Assembly (NCBI GenBank): GCA_025463965.1
Contig: JAODBN010000259.1
Span: forward strand, 1 to 8,220
DNA length: 8,220 nt
Direction of reading: 5' to 3'
Source: Acidimicrobiaceae bacterium
Lineage (GTDB): Bacteria; Actinomycetota; Acidimicrobiia; Acidimicrobiales; Bog-793
Of the stretch, positions 1 through 5,927 are shown one piece after another. The position numbers and the translations under genes were made by a program. Position 1 is the first letter of the stretch, and each line of letters starts with the position of its first letter. The notes beneath the pieces are model-generated. The model saw nothing but the letters and a program-made list of their open reading frames with translations, was not told the origin of the DNA and searched no databases.

Positions 1-459
1 CACCTCGGCGCCGTGTGCGTGGTGGCGCTCGAGGACGACGAGGACACCGTCCGTTGCGTGCGCCAGTACCGGGCACCGCTCGGCACGACGGTGCTCGAGC
101 TGCCAGCCGGCAAGTTGGACGTGCCCGGCGAGGAGCGAGAGCCTGCGGCCCGTCGAGAGCTCCGTGAGGAGGTCGGCGTCGTCGCCGAGAGCATGGTCGA
201 GCTCGGCTCCTTCGTGAACTCACCGGGCTTCACCGACGAGCGGACGTACTGCTTCCTCGCCGAGGGCCTGACCGAGGTCGGCACCTCCCTCGAGGGTATC
301 GAGGAAGAGCACATGGCCCAAGAGCGCATCCGGCTCTCACAGTTCTGGGACCTTGTGGAGGAGGGCACGCTGATCGACGGCAAGACGATCATCGCCCTTG
401 CCATGACCGAGCGGTTCCTCGCCCGACGCCGGGCCGAGGCCATCACCGCAGGGGACTGA
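1..459 (+). CDS. Nudix hydrolase, ADP-ribose pyrophosphatase type (5' end outside window)
   Basis: The frame is open from base 1, so the N-terminus lies to the left; the GTG at 13 is an internal valine codon rather than a likely start. The Nudix box covers residues 37-60 of the visible part. G37 is followed by KLDVPG and E44, then seven residues and R52-E53-L54-R55-E56-E57-V58-G59-V60, which fits REUXEEXGU, the Mg2+-binding helix that hydrolyses a nucleoside diphosphate linked to another moiety. There are six rather than five residues between G and E; I recall the same one-residue insertion in mycobacterial ADP-ribose pyrophosphatases. The ELPAG lead-in and the NSPGFTDE segment after the box are typical of the ADP-ribose pyrophosphatase group. 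In Mycobacterium this gene lies between pyrG and xerD, and xerD follows here too. The exact substrate is inferred. Confidence 0.9.
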   Translation, partial: HLGAVCVVALEDDEDTVRCVRQYRAPLGTTVLELPAGKLDVPGEEREPAARRELREEVGVVAESMVELGSFVNSPGFTDERTYCFLAEGLTEVGTSLEGIEEEHMAQERIRLSQFWDLVEEGTLIDGKTIIALAMTERFLARRRAEAITAGD

Positions 460-1411
460 GACGCCGGCTGCGCTCGGCCCGGACTCCGAGGAGTTCCTGT
501 CCTACCTGGCGGTCGAAAAGGGTCGGGCCCTGAACTCGATCGCCGCCTATCGCCGTGATCTCGCCGGCTACGAGGAGTTCCTCGCCGCAAGGCACCTGAG
601 CATGGCCGAGGTCGACCCCGCGGCGATCGAGGACTACTTGGCCTTCCTCTCCGCGTCGGGGCTCGCCCCCTCGACCCGGGCCCGAGCGCTCGTGGCCATC
701 CGGGGCCTGCACGGCTTCTGCCACGACGAGCGCGGCCTGCCGAGCGATCCCGCCGCCGAGGTGCGCCGCCCCCGTGTTCCCGCTGGTCTGCCGAAAGCCC
801 TTTCCGAAGAGGAGGTGGCGAGGCTGCTCGCGGCGGTGCCCGGCGAGGGTCCTAAGGCGCTGCGCGACCGGGCGGTGCTCGAGACCCTCTACGCAACGGG
901 TCTTCGGATCTCCGAGCTCGCCGGCCTGGAGCTCGCCGACCTGGACTTTCCGGGCACCACCGAGGAGGGTGGCCTCGTGCGCGCCTTCGGGAAGGGATCG
1001 AAGGAGCGCATCGTCCCGCTCGGGCGCTACGCCCGAGCGGCCCTCGAAGCGTGGCTCGGCCCGCAGGGCCGGCCGTGTCTCCAGGAAGGACGAAAGATCA
1101 GTCGTTCCGACGCCGTGGCGCTTTTCTGCTCGACGCGGGGCCGAAGGATGAGCCGCCAGGCGATCTGGGACGTCGTGCGGGCCGCGGCGCTCTCCTGCGG
1201 GCTGGCCGACAAGGTGAGCCCGCACGTGCTGCGGCACAGCTTCGCCACGCACCTGTTGGACCACGGGGCCGACGTCCGAGTGGTCCAGGAGCTGCTCGGC
1301 CACGCCTCGATCACGACCACCCAGATCTACACGAAGGTGTCCCAGGAGCACCTGCATCGGGCCTACCTCGCCGCCCATCCGCGGGCCCGGCGCGCCGGAT
1401 CAACCGGGTGA
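458..1411 (+). CDS. xerD: Tyrosine recombinase XerC/XerD family (probably XerD); start codon unclear
   Basis: Site-specific recombinase of the XerCD type, which resolves chromosome dimers at dif. The catalytic set is visible: Arg in TGLRISE (905-907), Lys in GKGSKERIVPLG, His and Arg of HVLRH (1223-1234), His of LLGHASITTTQ, and the nucleophile Tyr in QIYTKVS (1328-1330). The C-terminal catalytic domain is complete. The N-terminal SAM-like DNA-binding domain is recognisable from about base 488 (EEFLSYLAVEKG, then AAYRRDL), so translation must begin upstream of the first in-frame ATG at 602, which would remove about 48 residues. This frame is open from 407 but has no ATG, GTG or TTG before 602. 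I give 458, one base before the Nudix gene ends, as the limit; that makes about 317 residues, the usual Xer size. Translation is probably coupled to the Nudix gene. XerD rather than XerC is inferred from the neighbourhood. Confidence 0.87.
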   Translation, partial: ETPAALGPDSEEFLSYLAVEKGRALNSIAAYRRDLAGYEEFLAARHLSMAEVDPAAIEDYLAFLSASGLAPSTRARALVAIRGLHGFCHDERGLPSDPAAEVRRPRVPAGLPKALSEEEVARLLAAVPGEGPKALRDRAVLETLYATGLRISELAGLELADLDFPGTTEEGGLVRAFGKGSKERIVPLGRYARAALEAWLGPQGRPCLQEGRKISRSDAVALFCSTRGRRMSRQAIWDVVRAAALSCGLADKVSPHVLRHSFATHLLDHGADVRVVQELLGHASITTTQIYTKVSQEHLHRAYLAAHPRARRAGSTG

Positions 1412-1454
1412 CCGGAAAACAAACTCCCGGTGAACGGCTGGTGCAGCGAGAAAG

Positions 1455-1460
1455 TATGGT
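1455..1460 (+). promoter_or_regulatory. Candidate -10 element for leaderless dksA-like gene
   Basis: TATGGT fits the actinobacterial TANNNT -10 consensus and ends 6 bases before the GTG at 1467, so the predicted transcript starts on the start codon. No Shine-Dalgarno sequence lies upstream, and the -35 area (around GTGAAC, 1430-1435) is weak. The same spacing occurs at three other genes in this window. Confidence 0.5.
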
Positions 1461-1466
1461 GGCCTG

Positions 1467-1811
1467 GTGGCGAATGAGGCCCCAACTATCGACTACCGGG
1501 CGCTCCTCGAAGAGGAGCGCGCCTCCCTTGCGGGCCAGCTCTCGGAGCTGGGCTTTGGAGGCCTGGGCGCGGGTCTGGCCTACGACTCGAACTTCGCTGA
1601 CACCAGCCAGGTGACCGCCGAGCGGGGTGAGGCCGAGGCGCTCGCCCGGGAGCTTCGAGACGCCCTCGCCGACGTCGAGCGCGCCCTCGGCAAGCTGGGT
1701 CAGGGGACCTACGGGGTCTGCGAGCGGTGCGGGGAACAGATCGTCCCCGCCCGCCTGGAGGCGATGCCGGCCGTGAAGACCTGCATCCGCTGCGCCTCCG
1801 CGTCGCGCTGA
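1467..1811 (+). CDS. TraR/DksA-family C4 zinc-finger protein
   Basis: A 114-residue cytoplasmic protein. The first ~80 residues are rich in Glu, Ala and Leu and should form a helical coiled coil (LLEEERASLAGQL, then the GEAEALARELRDALADVERAL stretch in two halves). After this comes a DksA-type C4 zinc finger: C85-x2-C88-x17-C106-x2-C109, with the family motif YGVCERCGE before it and LEAMP inside. DksA and relatives bind RNA polymerase in its secondary channel and alter initiation. This short actinobacterial form is smaller than E. coli DksA (151 residues), so I infer only a regulatory or polymerase-associated role. GTG at 1467 is chosen because it begins the conserved region and lies at the right distance from a TANNNT box. 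It lies 55 bases after xerD and 32 bases before the protease gene, and appears to have its own promoter. Confidence 0.85.
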   Translation: MANEAPTIDYRALLEEERASLAGQLSELGFGGLGAGLAYDSNFADTSQVTAERGEAEALARELRDALADVERALGKLGQGTYGVCERCGEQIVPARLEAMPAVKTCIRCASASR

Positions 1812-1831
1812 TCCGACCAGCTCCCACCGCC

Positions 1832-1837
1832 TAGCGT
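1832..1837 (+). promoter_or_regulatory. Candidate -10 element for leaderless M50 protease gene
   Basis: TAGCGT (TANNNT) ends 6 bases before the GTG at 1844. CTGATC at 1808-1813, with an 18-base spacer, is a weak -35 candidate. There is no Shine-Dalgarno sequence before the GTG, so initiation on a leaderless mRNA fits. Confidence 0.45.
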
Positions 1838-1843
1838 CGAGAC

Positions 1844-2629
1844 GTGTCCGACTACGGCCCTGGACCGAGCGTCGCGCCCCGCCGGCGCCCCGCTGCCCAC
1901 CTGAACCATTACGGCCCCTGGGTCATCGGGGGCGGCGCCGTGCTGGCGGCCGTCATCTACGTCGTGGTTCGTCACCACGTGATCTCCCGCGACAGCCTGC
2001 TGTTCTTCATCGTGCTCGTCCCCTCGATCATCCTCCACGAGGTCTCCCACGGCGTGGTGGCGAACTGGTGTGGGGACGACACCGCCAAGCGCGCAGGGCG
2101 ACTCTCGCTCAACCCACTGCGCCACATCGACCCGATCGGCACGATCCTGCTCCCGCTCATCCTGATCGTCACGGTGGGACGCGCCTTCGGCTGGGCCAAG
2201 CCCGTTCCCGTCGACGTCTCGCGCCTGCGCCACCCCCGTAACCAGTCGGTGCTCGTGAGCCTGGCGGGCCCGGCGACGAACATCTTGCTGGCCCTCGCCG
2301 CCGGCTTCGCCCTGCGCTTTGCCACCCACGACCTGAGCAGCGTCGTTGTCTACGGGCAGCCCGACCATTGGCCGGTCGGCTACGACCTACTCTGGGTGTT
2401 CGGCGAGGCGAACGCGATCATCGCCGCGTTCAACCTGATCCCCATTCCCCCGCTCGACGGCTCGGCCCTGCTCGAGCGCCTGCTGCCCGCCTCGTTGCTC
2501 CCCGGCTACTACCGGATCCGCTCGGCGATGATCCTCGCGGTCTTCCTCTTCGTCTTCGTCTTCCAGGGCGCGATCACCTGGCTGCTCAACGAGGCGATAA
2601 CCGGCTGGTTCAACGTCGTCTTCAACTGA
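1844..2629 (+). CDS. Site-2 protease family membrane metalloprotease (M50)
   Basis: A 261-residue integral membrane zinc protease. A hydrophobic segment lies at about residues 26-42, and a second at about 52-64 runs into the zinc-binding motif H65-E-V-S-H69 (HExxH) within the membrane. The third zinc ligand motif is NLIPIPPLDG, N197 to D205/G206, the typical N-x2-P-x4-LDG of the family. Further membrane segments are near residues 100-112, 134-150 and 225-250. There is no PDZ, CBS or long soluble domain, so it is the small FtsEX-like/YwhC type often annotated next to trpS and scpAB, not RseP. Family members cut transmembrane segments of regulators or signal-peptide remnants; the substrate here is unknown. 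GTG 1844 is the first start that keeps the conserved N-terminus. Its 3' end faces trpS. Confidence 0.92.
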   Translation: MSDYGPGPSVAPRRRPAAHLNHYGPWVIGGGAVLAAVIYVVVRHHVISRDSLLFFIVLVPSIILHEVSHGVVANWCGDDTAKRAGRLSLNPLRHIDPIGTILLPLILIVTVGRAFGWAKPVPVDVSRLRHPRNQSVLVSLAGPATNILLALAAGFALRFATHDLSSVVVYGQPDHWPVGYDLLWVFGEANAIIAAFNLIPIPPLDGSALLERLLPASLLPGYYRIRSAMILAVFLFVFVFQGAITWLLNEAITGWFNVVFN

Positions 2630-2731
2630 GTGGGTCATCGGGCCCTCTCCGTTGTGCCTGTGTGAGCTGGGCGCTTCCCGAGACGAGGCCCGCGTCCAAT
2701 GGGTCCGTACAGCGGCCCAGAGCCGCCTTCA

Positions 2732-2753
2732 GCTGAGACCGGCCGCCCTCAGC
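2732..2753. terminator. Weak hairpin between convergent M50 protease and trpS genes
   Basis: GCTGAG (2732-2737) pairs with CTCAGC (2748-2753) around a 10-base loop containing GGCC. It lies in the 143-base gap between two convergent genes, where a shared terminator would be expected. No T-run follows on either strand, and a 6-bp stem is short, so this is a modest candidate. I see nothing else in the gap. Confidence 0.25.
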
Positions 2754-2772
2754 AGCGCCGGCCCTTCTCTGC

Positions 2773-3750
2773 TCATTTGAGCAGGCCGACCGCGTCCTGG
2801 GCGCGGGCCAGCACGGGTCCGGCCACCGACTGGGCCTTCTCGGCCCCCTTGGCTAGCGCAGCACGCACCGTTCCCGGGTCCGAGGACAGCTCCTCATAGC
2901 TCTCGCGCACGGGGCGCAAGAGCTCGATCACCGCTTCGGCGACCGCGCCCTTCAAGCTGCCGTAGTCGGAGAAGCGATCAGCGAGCTCGTCAGGGCCGGC
3001 GCCAGTCGCCGAGGCGAGTATCTCGAGCAGGTTCGAGATGCCGGGCTTGGCCTCGGTGTCGTAGCGCACCTCGTTGTCGGTGTCGGTGACCGCCCGGCGG
3101 ACCTTGCGGGCGATCTCGTCGGGTGAATCGGTGAGGTTGATCAGACCCTGGGGGGTGCTCGTCGACTTGGACATCTTCTTCGTCGGCTGCTGGAGGTCCA
3201 TGATCCGGGCGCCGACGTCGGGGATGTCCGCCGCGGGCACCACGAAGGTCTCGCCGTAGCGGCCGTTGAAGCGGATCGCCAGGTTGCGGGCGAGCTCGAT
3301 GTGCTGACGCTGGTCGTCGCCTACCGGGACGCGCTGGGCGTCGTAGACGAGGATGTCGGCGGCCATCAGCACCGGGTAGGTGAGGAGCCCCGCCCGCACC
3401 GACGCTTGGCCCTTTCCCTTGTCCTTGAACTGGGTCATCCGCAACAGCTCGCCGTAAGAGGCGGTGCACTCGAGCAGCCAGGAGAGCGAGGTGTGCTCGG
3501 GGACGTGGCTCTGGACGAACAGCACCGCGCGGTCAGGGTCGAGGCCCGCGGCGAGGTAGCTGGCGGCGGCGTCGAGGGTCTGGGAGCGCAGTGCCTCGGG
3601 CTCGATGTCGAGGGTGAGAGCGTGGAGATCGACGATGCAGAAGTAGGCGTCGTCGACGTCCTGGCGTTGCACCCATCGGCGCAGCGCACCGAGGTAGTTC
3701 CCGAGGTGCAGGACGCCGGAGGGCTGGATGCCCGAGAGCACGCGTGACAT
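2773..3750 (-). CDS. trpS: Tryptophanyl-tRNA synthetase
   Basis: A class Ic aminoacyl-tRNA synthetase that charges tRNA-Trp with tryptophan in the cytoplasm. At 325 residues it has the usual bacterial length (about 330). The N-terminus SGIQPSGVLHLGNYLGAL contains the HIGH-type signature H15-L-G-N18, and K192-M-S-K-S196 is the second ATP-binding signature at the expected place. Between them are other TrpS hallmarks: the YPVLMAADILVYDA segment and PVGDDQRQHIELARNLA (Trp and dimer contacts). The C-terminal helical anticodon-binding part ends at VGLLK. The ATG at 3750-3748 gives the canonical start (MSRVLSGIQPSG). No clear Shine-Dalgarno precedes it; a TANNNT box lies 6 bases upstream instead. 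It is transcribed towards the M50 gene and away from the MDMPI gene. Confidence 0.97.
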   Translation of the reverse strand: MSRVLSGIQPSGVLHLGNYLGALRRWVQRQDVDDAYFCIVDLHALTLDIEPEALRSQTLDAAASYLAAGLDPDRAVLFVQSHVPEHTSLSWLLECTASYGELLRMTQFKDKGKGQASVRAGLLTYPVLMAADILVYDAQRVPVGDDQRQHIELARNLAIRFNGRYGETFVVPAADIPDVGARIMDLQQPTKKMSKSTSTPQGLINLTDSPDEIARKVRRAVTDTDNEVRYDTEAKPGISNLLEILASATGAGPDELADRFSDYGSLKGAVAEAVIELLRPVRESYEELSSDPGTVRAALAKGAEKAQSVAGPVLARAQDAVGLLK

Positions 3751-3756
3751 CCACCG

Positions 3757-3762
3757 AGGCTA
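3757..3762 (-). promoter_or_regulatory. Candidate -10 element for leaderless trpS
   Basis: Read on the minus strand, TAGCCT is followed by exactly six bases (CGGTGG) and then the trpS ATG. This fits TANNNT with transcription starting at the A of the start codon. No convincing -35 box is visible. Confidence 0.45.
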
Positions 3763-3906
3763 CCTGGGACGTCGGGTCCGGGAACGTGGGACTCCCTCGA
3801 GATCGGCAGGTGGGCTGCGATCACCCGCGCTGGCATCGGCAACGCTCGCACGACCATCCCGAGAAGCGACGCGTCCACGCCTCCAAAACGGGGATTGAGG
3901 TGGCAC

Positions 3907-3912
3907 TACATT
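3907..3912 (+). promoter_or_regulatory. Candidate -10 element for leaderless MDMPI gene
   Basis: TACATT (TANNNT) ends 6 bases before the ATG at 3919, as at the other three leaderless candidates. A GAGGTGG at 3897-3903 could instead act as a ribosome binding site for a GTG at 3913, so two start models compete here. Confidence 0.4.
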
Positions 3913-3918
3913 GTGAAA

Positions 3919-4671
3919 ATGGAGGTTGCCGAGCACCTCACAGCACTGGAGATCGAGGGCCGGCGCCTCGCCGCTGCCGCAGCGGTCTCGGGACCCGACG
4001 CCGAGGTGCCCAGCTGTCCGGACTGGGTCGTGCGTGACCTCGTCCGTCACCAAGGCGGCGTCCACCGGTGGGCCACCGGGATCGTGGCCACTCCGCGTTG
4101 CGAGCCGTGGGACGTCGAAGACCTCGAGGAGCTCGCCGGCGCCTGGCCGTCCGATGCTTCGCTTCTCGAGTGGTTCCTCGAGGGCCACCAGGCGTTGCTC
4201 GCTGCGCTCGCGAAGGCGGAGCCCGACTTGGCCTGCTGGACATTCCTTCGGGCGCCCTCGCCGCTCGCGATGTGGTCACGTCGCCAGGCCCACGAGACGA
4301 CGGTCCACCGGGTCGACGCGGAGCTCGCCGCGGGCTTGGCGCTCTCGCCACTTCTGCCGTCGTTCGCCGCGGACGGCGTGGACGAGTTGCTGAGGTGCTT
4401 CGTGCCCCGGCCCAAGGTCAACTTGCGCGCCGACCCGCCGCGAACCCTTCGGGTTCGCTGTTTGGATGACCCTGGCGACTGGCTCGTCGAGATCGGCCCC
4501 GAGGGCACCGACACCCGTGAGGGGTCAGACGGTGCCGACTGCTCCGTGAGCGGGAGCGCGGCCGACCTCTACCTGTCGTTGTGGAACCGACCGGGACGAG
4601 AGCACCTCACCGTCGAAGGTGACGGGTCTACCCTCGCGATGTTCCTCGAACGCGTGCAGGTTCGCTGGTAG
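3919..4671 (+). CDS. Maleylpyruvate isomerase family mycothiol-dependent enzyme
   Basis: A 250-residue cytoplasmic protein with the DinB-like MDMPI N-terminal domain (about residues 1-150) and the SCP2-like MDMPI C-terminal domain (about 165-250). Family signatures are the VPSCPDWVVRDLVRH segment, with H44, and the RQAHETTVHRVDAELA segment, with E126 and H130. By comparison with Corynebacterium maleylpyruvate isomerase, H44, E126 and H130 are the expected divalent-metal ligands. The C-terminal domain ends with the usual SGSAADLYLSLWNR pattern. Characterised members use mycothiol as cofactor, but most paralogues have unknown substrates and no aromatic-degradation genes are near, so maleylpyruvate isomerisation should not be assumed. 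ATG 3919 is preferred because of the TANNNT spacing; GTG 3913 (two residues longer) and TTG 3895 are alternatives. The gene is divergent from trpS. Confidence 0.88.
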   Translation: MEVAEHLTALEIEGRRLAAAAAVSGPDAEVPSCPDWVVRDLVRHQGGVHRWATGIVATPRCEPWDVEDLEELAGAWPSDASLLEWFLEGHQALLAALAKAEPDLACWTFLRAPSPLAMWSRRQAHETTVHRVDAELAAGLALSPLLPSFAADGVDELLRCFVPRPKVNLRADPPRTLRVRCLDDPGDWLVEIGPEGTDTREGSDGADCSVSGSAADLYLSLWNRPGREHLTVEGDGSTLAMFLERVQVRW

Positions 4672-4696
4672 GGGAGCGGGCCGCGCCGCACGCAAC

Positions 4697-4714
4697 GTCG
4701 CCGAGAGCGGCGGC
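4697..4714 (+). terminator. GC-rich hairpin after the MDMPI gene
   Basis: GTCGCCG (4697-4703) pairs with CGGCGGC (4708-4714) through 7 pairs, one of them G-T, around an AGAG tetraloop. It starts 26 bases after the MDMPI stop. There is no T-run, as is common for actinobacterial hairpin terminators. The rest of the 138-base gap before ridA shows no gene I can support. Confidence 0.4.
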
Positions 4715-4809
4715 CTGGCGGCTCTGATCCGGCGTCAGGCCCAGATCACCTGGGGCGCGGTGCTGGGCCTCTTCTCGCACACAGAGGTTTTGGGGGCGAG
4801 ACTGGCCAG

Positions 4810-5202
4810 ATGGACGACATCTCGCTTGTGCCAGCTGGTACGTCTTGGGGTCCGATAGTCGGCTACTCGCGCGCAGTGCGAGCAGGACAATGGATCGCTG
4901 TGGCCGGCACGACTGCCGCGCTCCCGGACGGCGGTGCTGTAGGGGGAGACGACATCGCCGAGCAGACCCGTGAGGCAATTCGACGAATCGCCCAAGCACT
5001 TGCACGGCTTGACTGCGACTTAGAGCACGTAGTTCGTACCCGCATCTTCGTGACGGATATCAGCCGGTGGCAAGAGGTAGGTCAAGCACACGGCGAATTC
5101 TTCGCTGACATCCGGCCAGCGAGCACCATGGTTGAAGTGAGAGCGCTGATTGATCCCGTCTTACTTGTGGAGGTGGAAGCCGATGCCGTTTTGCCTTCGT
5201 GA
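4810..5202 (+). CDS. RidA (YjgF/YER057c/UK114) family protein lacking the catalytic arginine
   Basis: A 130-residue single-domain protein of the Rid family, whose members form trimers with active sites between subunits. Family features are GYSRAVRAGQWIAVAGTTA near residues 18-36, the TREAIRRIAQALARL helix, VVRTRIFVTDISRWQEVGQAH, and the C-terminal VEVRALIDP and LVEVEADAV strands. In RidA proper, an Arg in the PARSxVEV motif (R105 of E. coli RidA) holds the carboxylate of the imine/enamine substrate. Here the motif reads PASTMVEV with Ser at residue 105 (5122-5124), so it belongs with Rid subgroups not expected to be 2-aminoacrylate deaminases; its reaction is unknown. The ATG at 4810 has a weak G-rich ribosome binding site (GGGGGCGAG, 4792-4800). 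Codons such as ATA and TTA occur, unlike the left part of the window. Confidence 0.88.
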   Translation: MDDISLVPAGTSWGPIVGYSRAVRAGQWIAVAGTTAALPDGGAVGGDDIAEQTREAIRRIAQALARLDCDLEHVVRTRIFVTDISRWQEVGQAHGEFFADIRPASTMVEVRALIDPVLLVEVEADAVLPS

Positions 5203-5226
5203 CATCTCGCCGATTCATTCGTCGTT

Positions 5227-5256
5227 GTCAGGCGCTCAACGAGGTTAAGGCCTGAC
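5227..5256 (+). terminator. Strong hairpin downstream of ridA-like gene
   Basis: GTCAGGC (5227-5233) pairs with GCCTGAC (5250-5256). After a single G bulge, CTCAAC (5235-5240) pairs with GTTAAG (5244-5249) with one C-A mismatch, closed by a GAG loop. It starts 25 bases after the ridA stop codon. No T-run follows. Position and strength suggest a transcription terminator. Confidence 0.5.
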
Positions 5257-5278
5257 CAGTCGCAGCGAGCACCTGCAG

Positions 5279-5310
5279 CTGGCGACACCGATCAGGACGG
5301 TACGGCCCGT
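5279..5310 (+). repeat. 32-base imperfect direct repeat, copy 1
   Basis: The unit is CTGGC-N3-ACCGATCAGGACGG-N6-CCGT; the 14-base core is identical in both copies. ACGG and CCGT flanking the N6 form a small dyad. Copy 2 begins 104 bases downstream. The copies match at 25 of 32 positions by my count. It lies in the gene-free stretch 5203-5418. Confidence 0.6.
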
Positions 5311-5316
5311 AGGCAC

Positions 5317-5333
5317 ATCACCGGGTAGGTGAT
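5317..5333. other. Perfect 6-bp hairpin in gene-free stretch
   Basis: ATCACC (5317-5322) and GGTGAT (5328-5333) are perfect inverted repeats around GGGTA, just after repeat copy 1. It could be an operator or weak terminator. There is no T-run and no adjacent gene start. Confidence 0.3.
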
Positions 5334-5382
5334 CGCTGCCAAGGCGGGCGCAGTCTTGTGAGTGTTCAGAGCGACCTGGAAT

Positions 5383-5414
5383 CTGGCCCGACCGATCAGG
5401 ACGGACCATCCCGT
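5383..5414 (+). repeat. 32-base imperfect direct repeat, copy 2
   Basis: Second copy of CTGGC-N3-ACCGATCAGGACGG-N6-CCGT, ending 5 bases from the stop codon of the histidine kinase remnant. The DNA between the copies is not itself repeated. I see no gene in 5203-5418. Confidence 0.6.
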
Positions 5415-5418
5415 GCCT

Positions 5419-5797
5419 CTAAGGAAATGTCACCTCGATATCGAGACCTCCTTCAGGGCGAGGACTCGCGCTGATTTTCGCTTCATGGCCATCGGCGATA
5501 GCTCGGACGATCGCGAGGCCGAGGCCACGTCTGATTACGTGACGGACTCGTTCAGCTCCGATCTGTTGAAACGGCAGAAACAGCAGGTCAATATCCTCCG
5601 ACGGGATCACCGGACCCGTGTTGCTGACGAACAAAGCCGTCCGCCCTCCGGCGGACCGTGTCGCAACTTCGACGGCGCCGCCGGAGATGTTGTGCGCAAT
5701 GCGTTGTCGATCCGGTTCGACACCAAGCTCTCGACCAGCCTTGGATCACCGACGACTTCGAACACGGCCTTTGTTCGCACTTTGTCGTGATGGTCAT
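5419..5797 (-). pseudogene. Truncated, frameshifted sensor histidine kinase (ATPase domain remnant)
   Basis: Read on the minus strand, this is the C-terminal HATPase_c domain of an actinobacterial sensor histidine kinase. The N-box region GDPRLVESLVSNRIDNALR is in one frame (about 5755-5694). Then the frame changes and the protein continues as NISGGAVEVATRSAGG, VSNTGPVIPSEDIDLLF, LPFQQIGAERV, the G2 box GLGLAIVRAIADGH and GGLDIEVTFP with a stop at 5419. At the junction the sequence reads GCGCACAAC; one extra C would restore R-H-N, the usual residues after DNAL, so a single base is missing near 5694. A second frame change is likely near 5765-5776, because MTITTKCEQ (from 5797) is in another frame. 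The sensor region, HAMP and the phosphoacceptor His segment are absent, and no response regulator lies nearby. It is therefore a dead fragment rather than only a sequencing error. Confidence 0.8.
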
Positions 5798-5927
5798 GGT
5801 CCTGTCTCCTGCCGAGTTGGGACCCCGCTCGGCGGCCGTGCCCTGTAGTCGGAGACCGGCCGCCGTGATCAACATCGGGGTACACGTCGCATGCGCGTTT
5901 GAATGCCTGAGCGGTAGTGGAATCCGA

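Noticed and set aside
443..1378. Long open frame (311 codons) on the minus strand
   Set aside because: It lies antisense to xerD, has no recognisable domain and a low-complexity Arg/Gly/Glu-rich composition. It is a by-product of GC-rich codon use in xerD.
602..1411. xerD starting at the ATG at 602
   Set aside because: Conserved Xer N-terminal residues continue upstream in the same frame to about base 488, so this start would truncate the DNA-binding domain.
1412..1430. Possible terminator after xerD (ACCGG and CCGGT arms)
   Set aside because: Only 5 pairs around a loop of about 10 bases, no T-run; not better than chance.
2990..3469. Open frames overlapping trpS on both strands
   Set aside because: trpS is complete with both ATP-binding signatures; the other frames have no domain and are shadows.
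3913..4671. MDMPI gene starting at GTG 3913 with GAGGTGG as ribosome binding site
   Set aside because: Possible, with good spacing, but ATG 3919 fits the same TANNNT-N6 geometry as three other genes. The difference is two residues.
5234..5250. Integron attC-like core sites (GCTCAAC and GTTAAGG)
   Set aside because: The RYYYAAC half fits, but the other half breaks GTTRRRY at its last base and the halves are only 3 bases apart. No integrase is present. It is better read as a hairpin.
5705..5710. Second TGTCGA
   Set aside because: No CGAC or CGTC at 16-18 bases downstream, and it lies inside the kinase remnant. It shows that the -35 hexamer alone is not specific.
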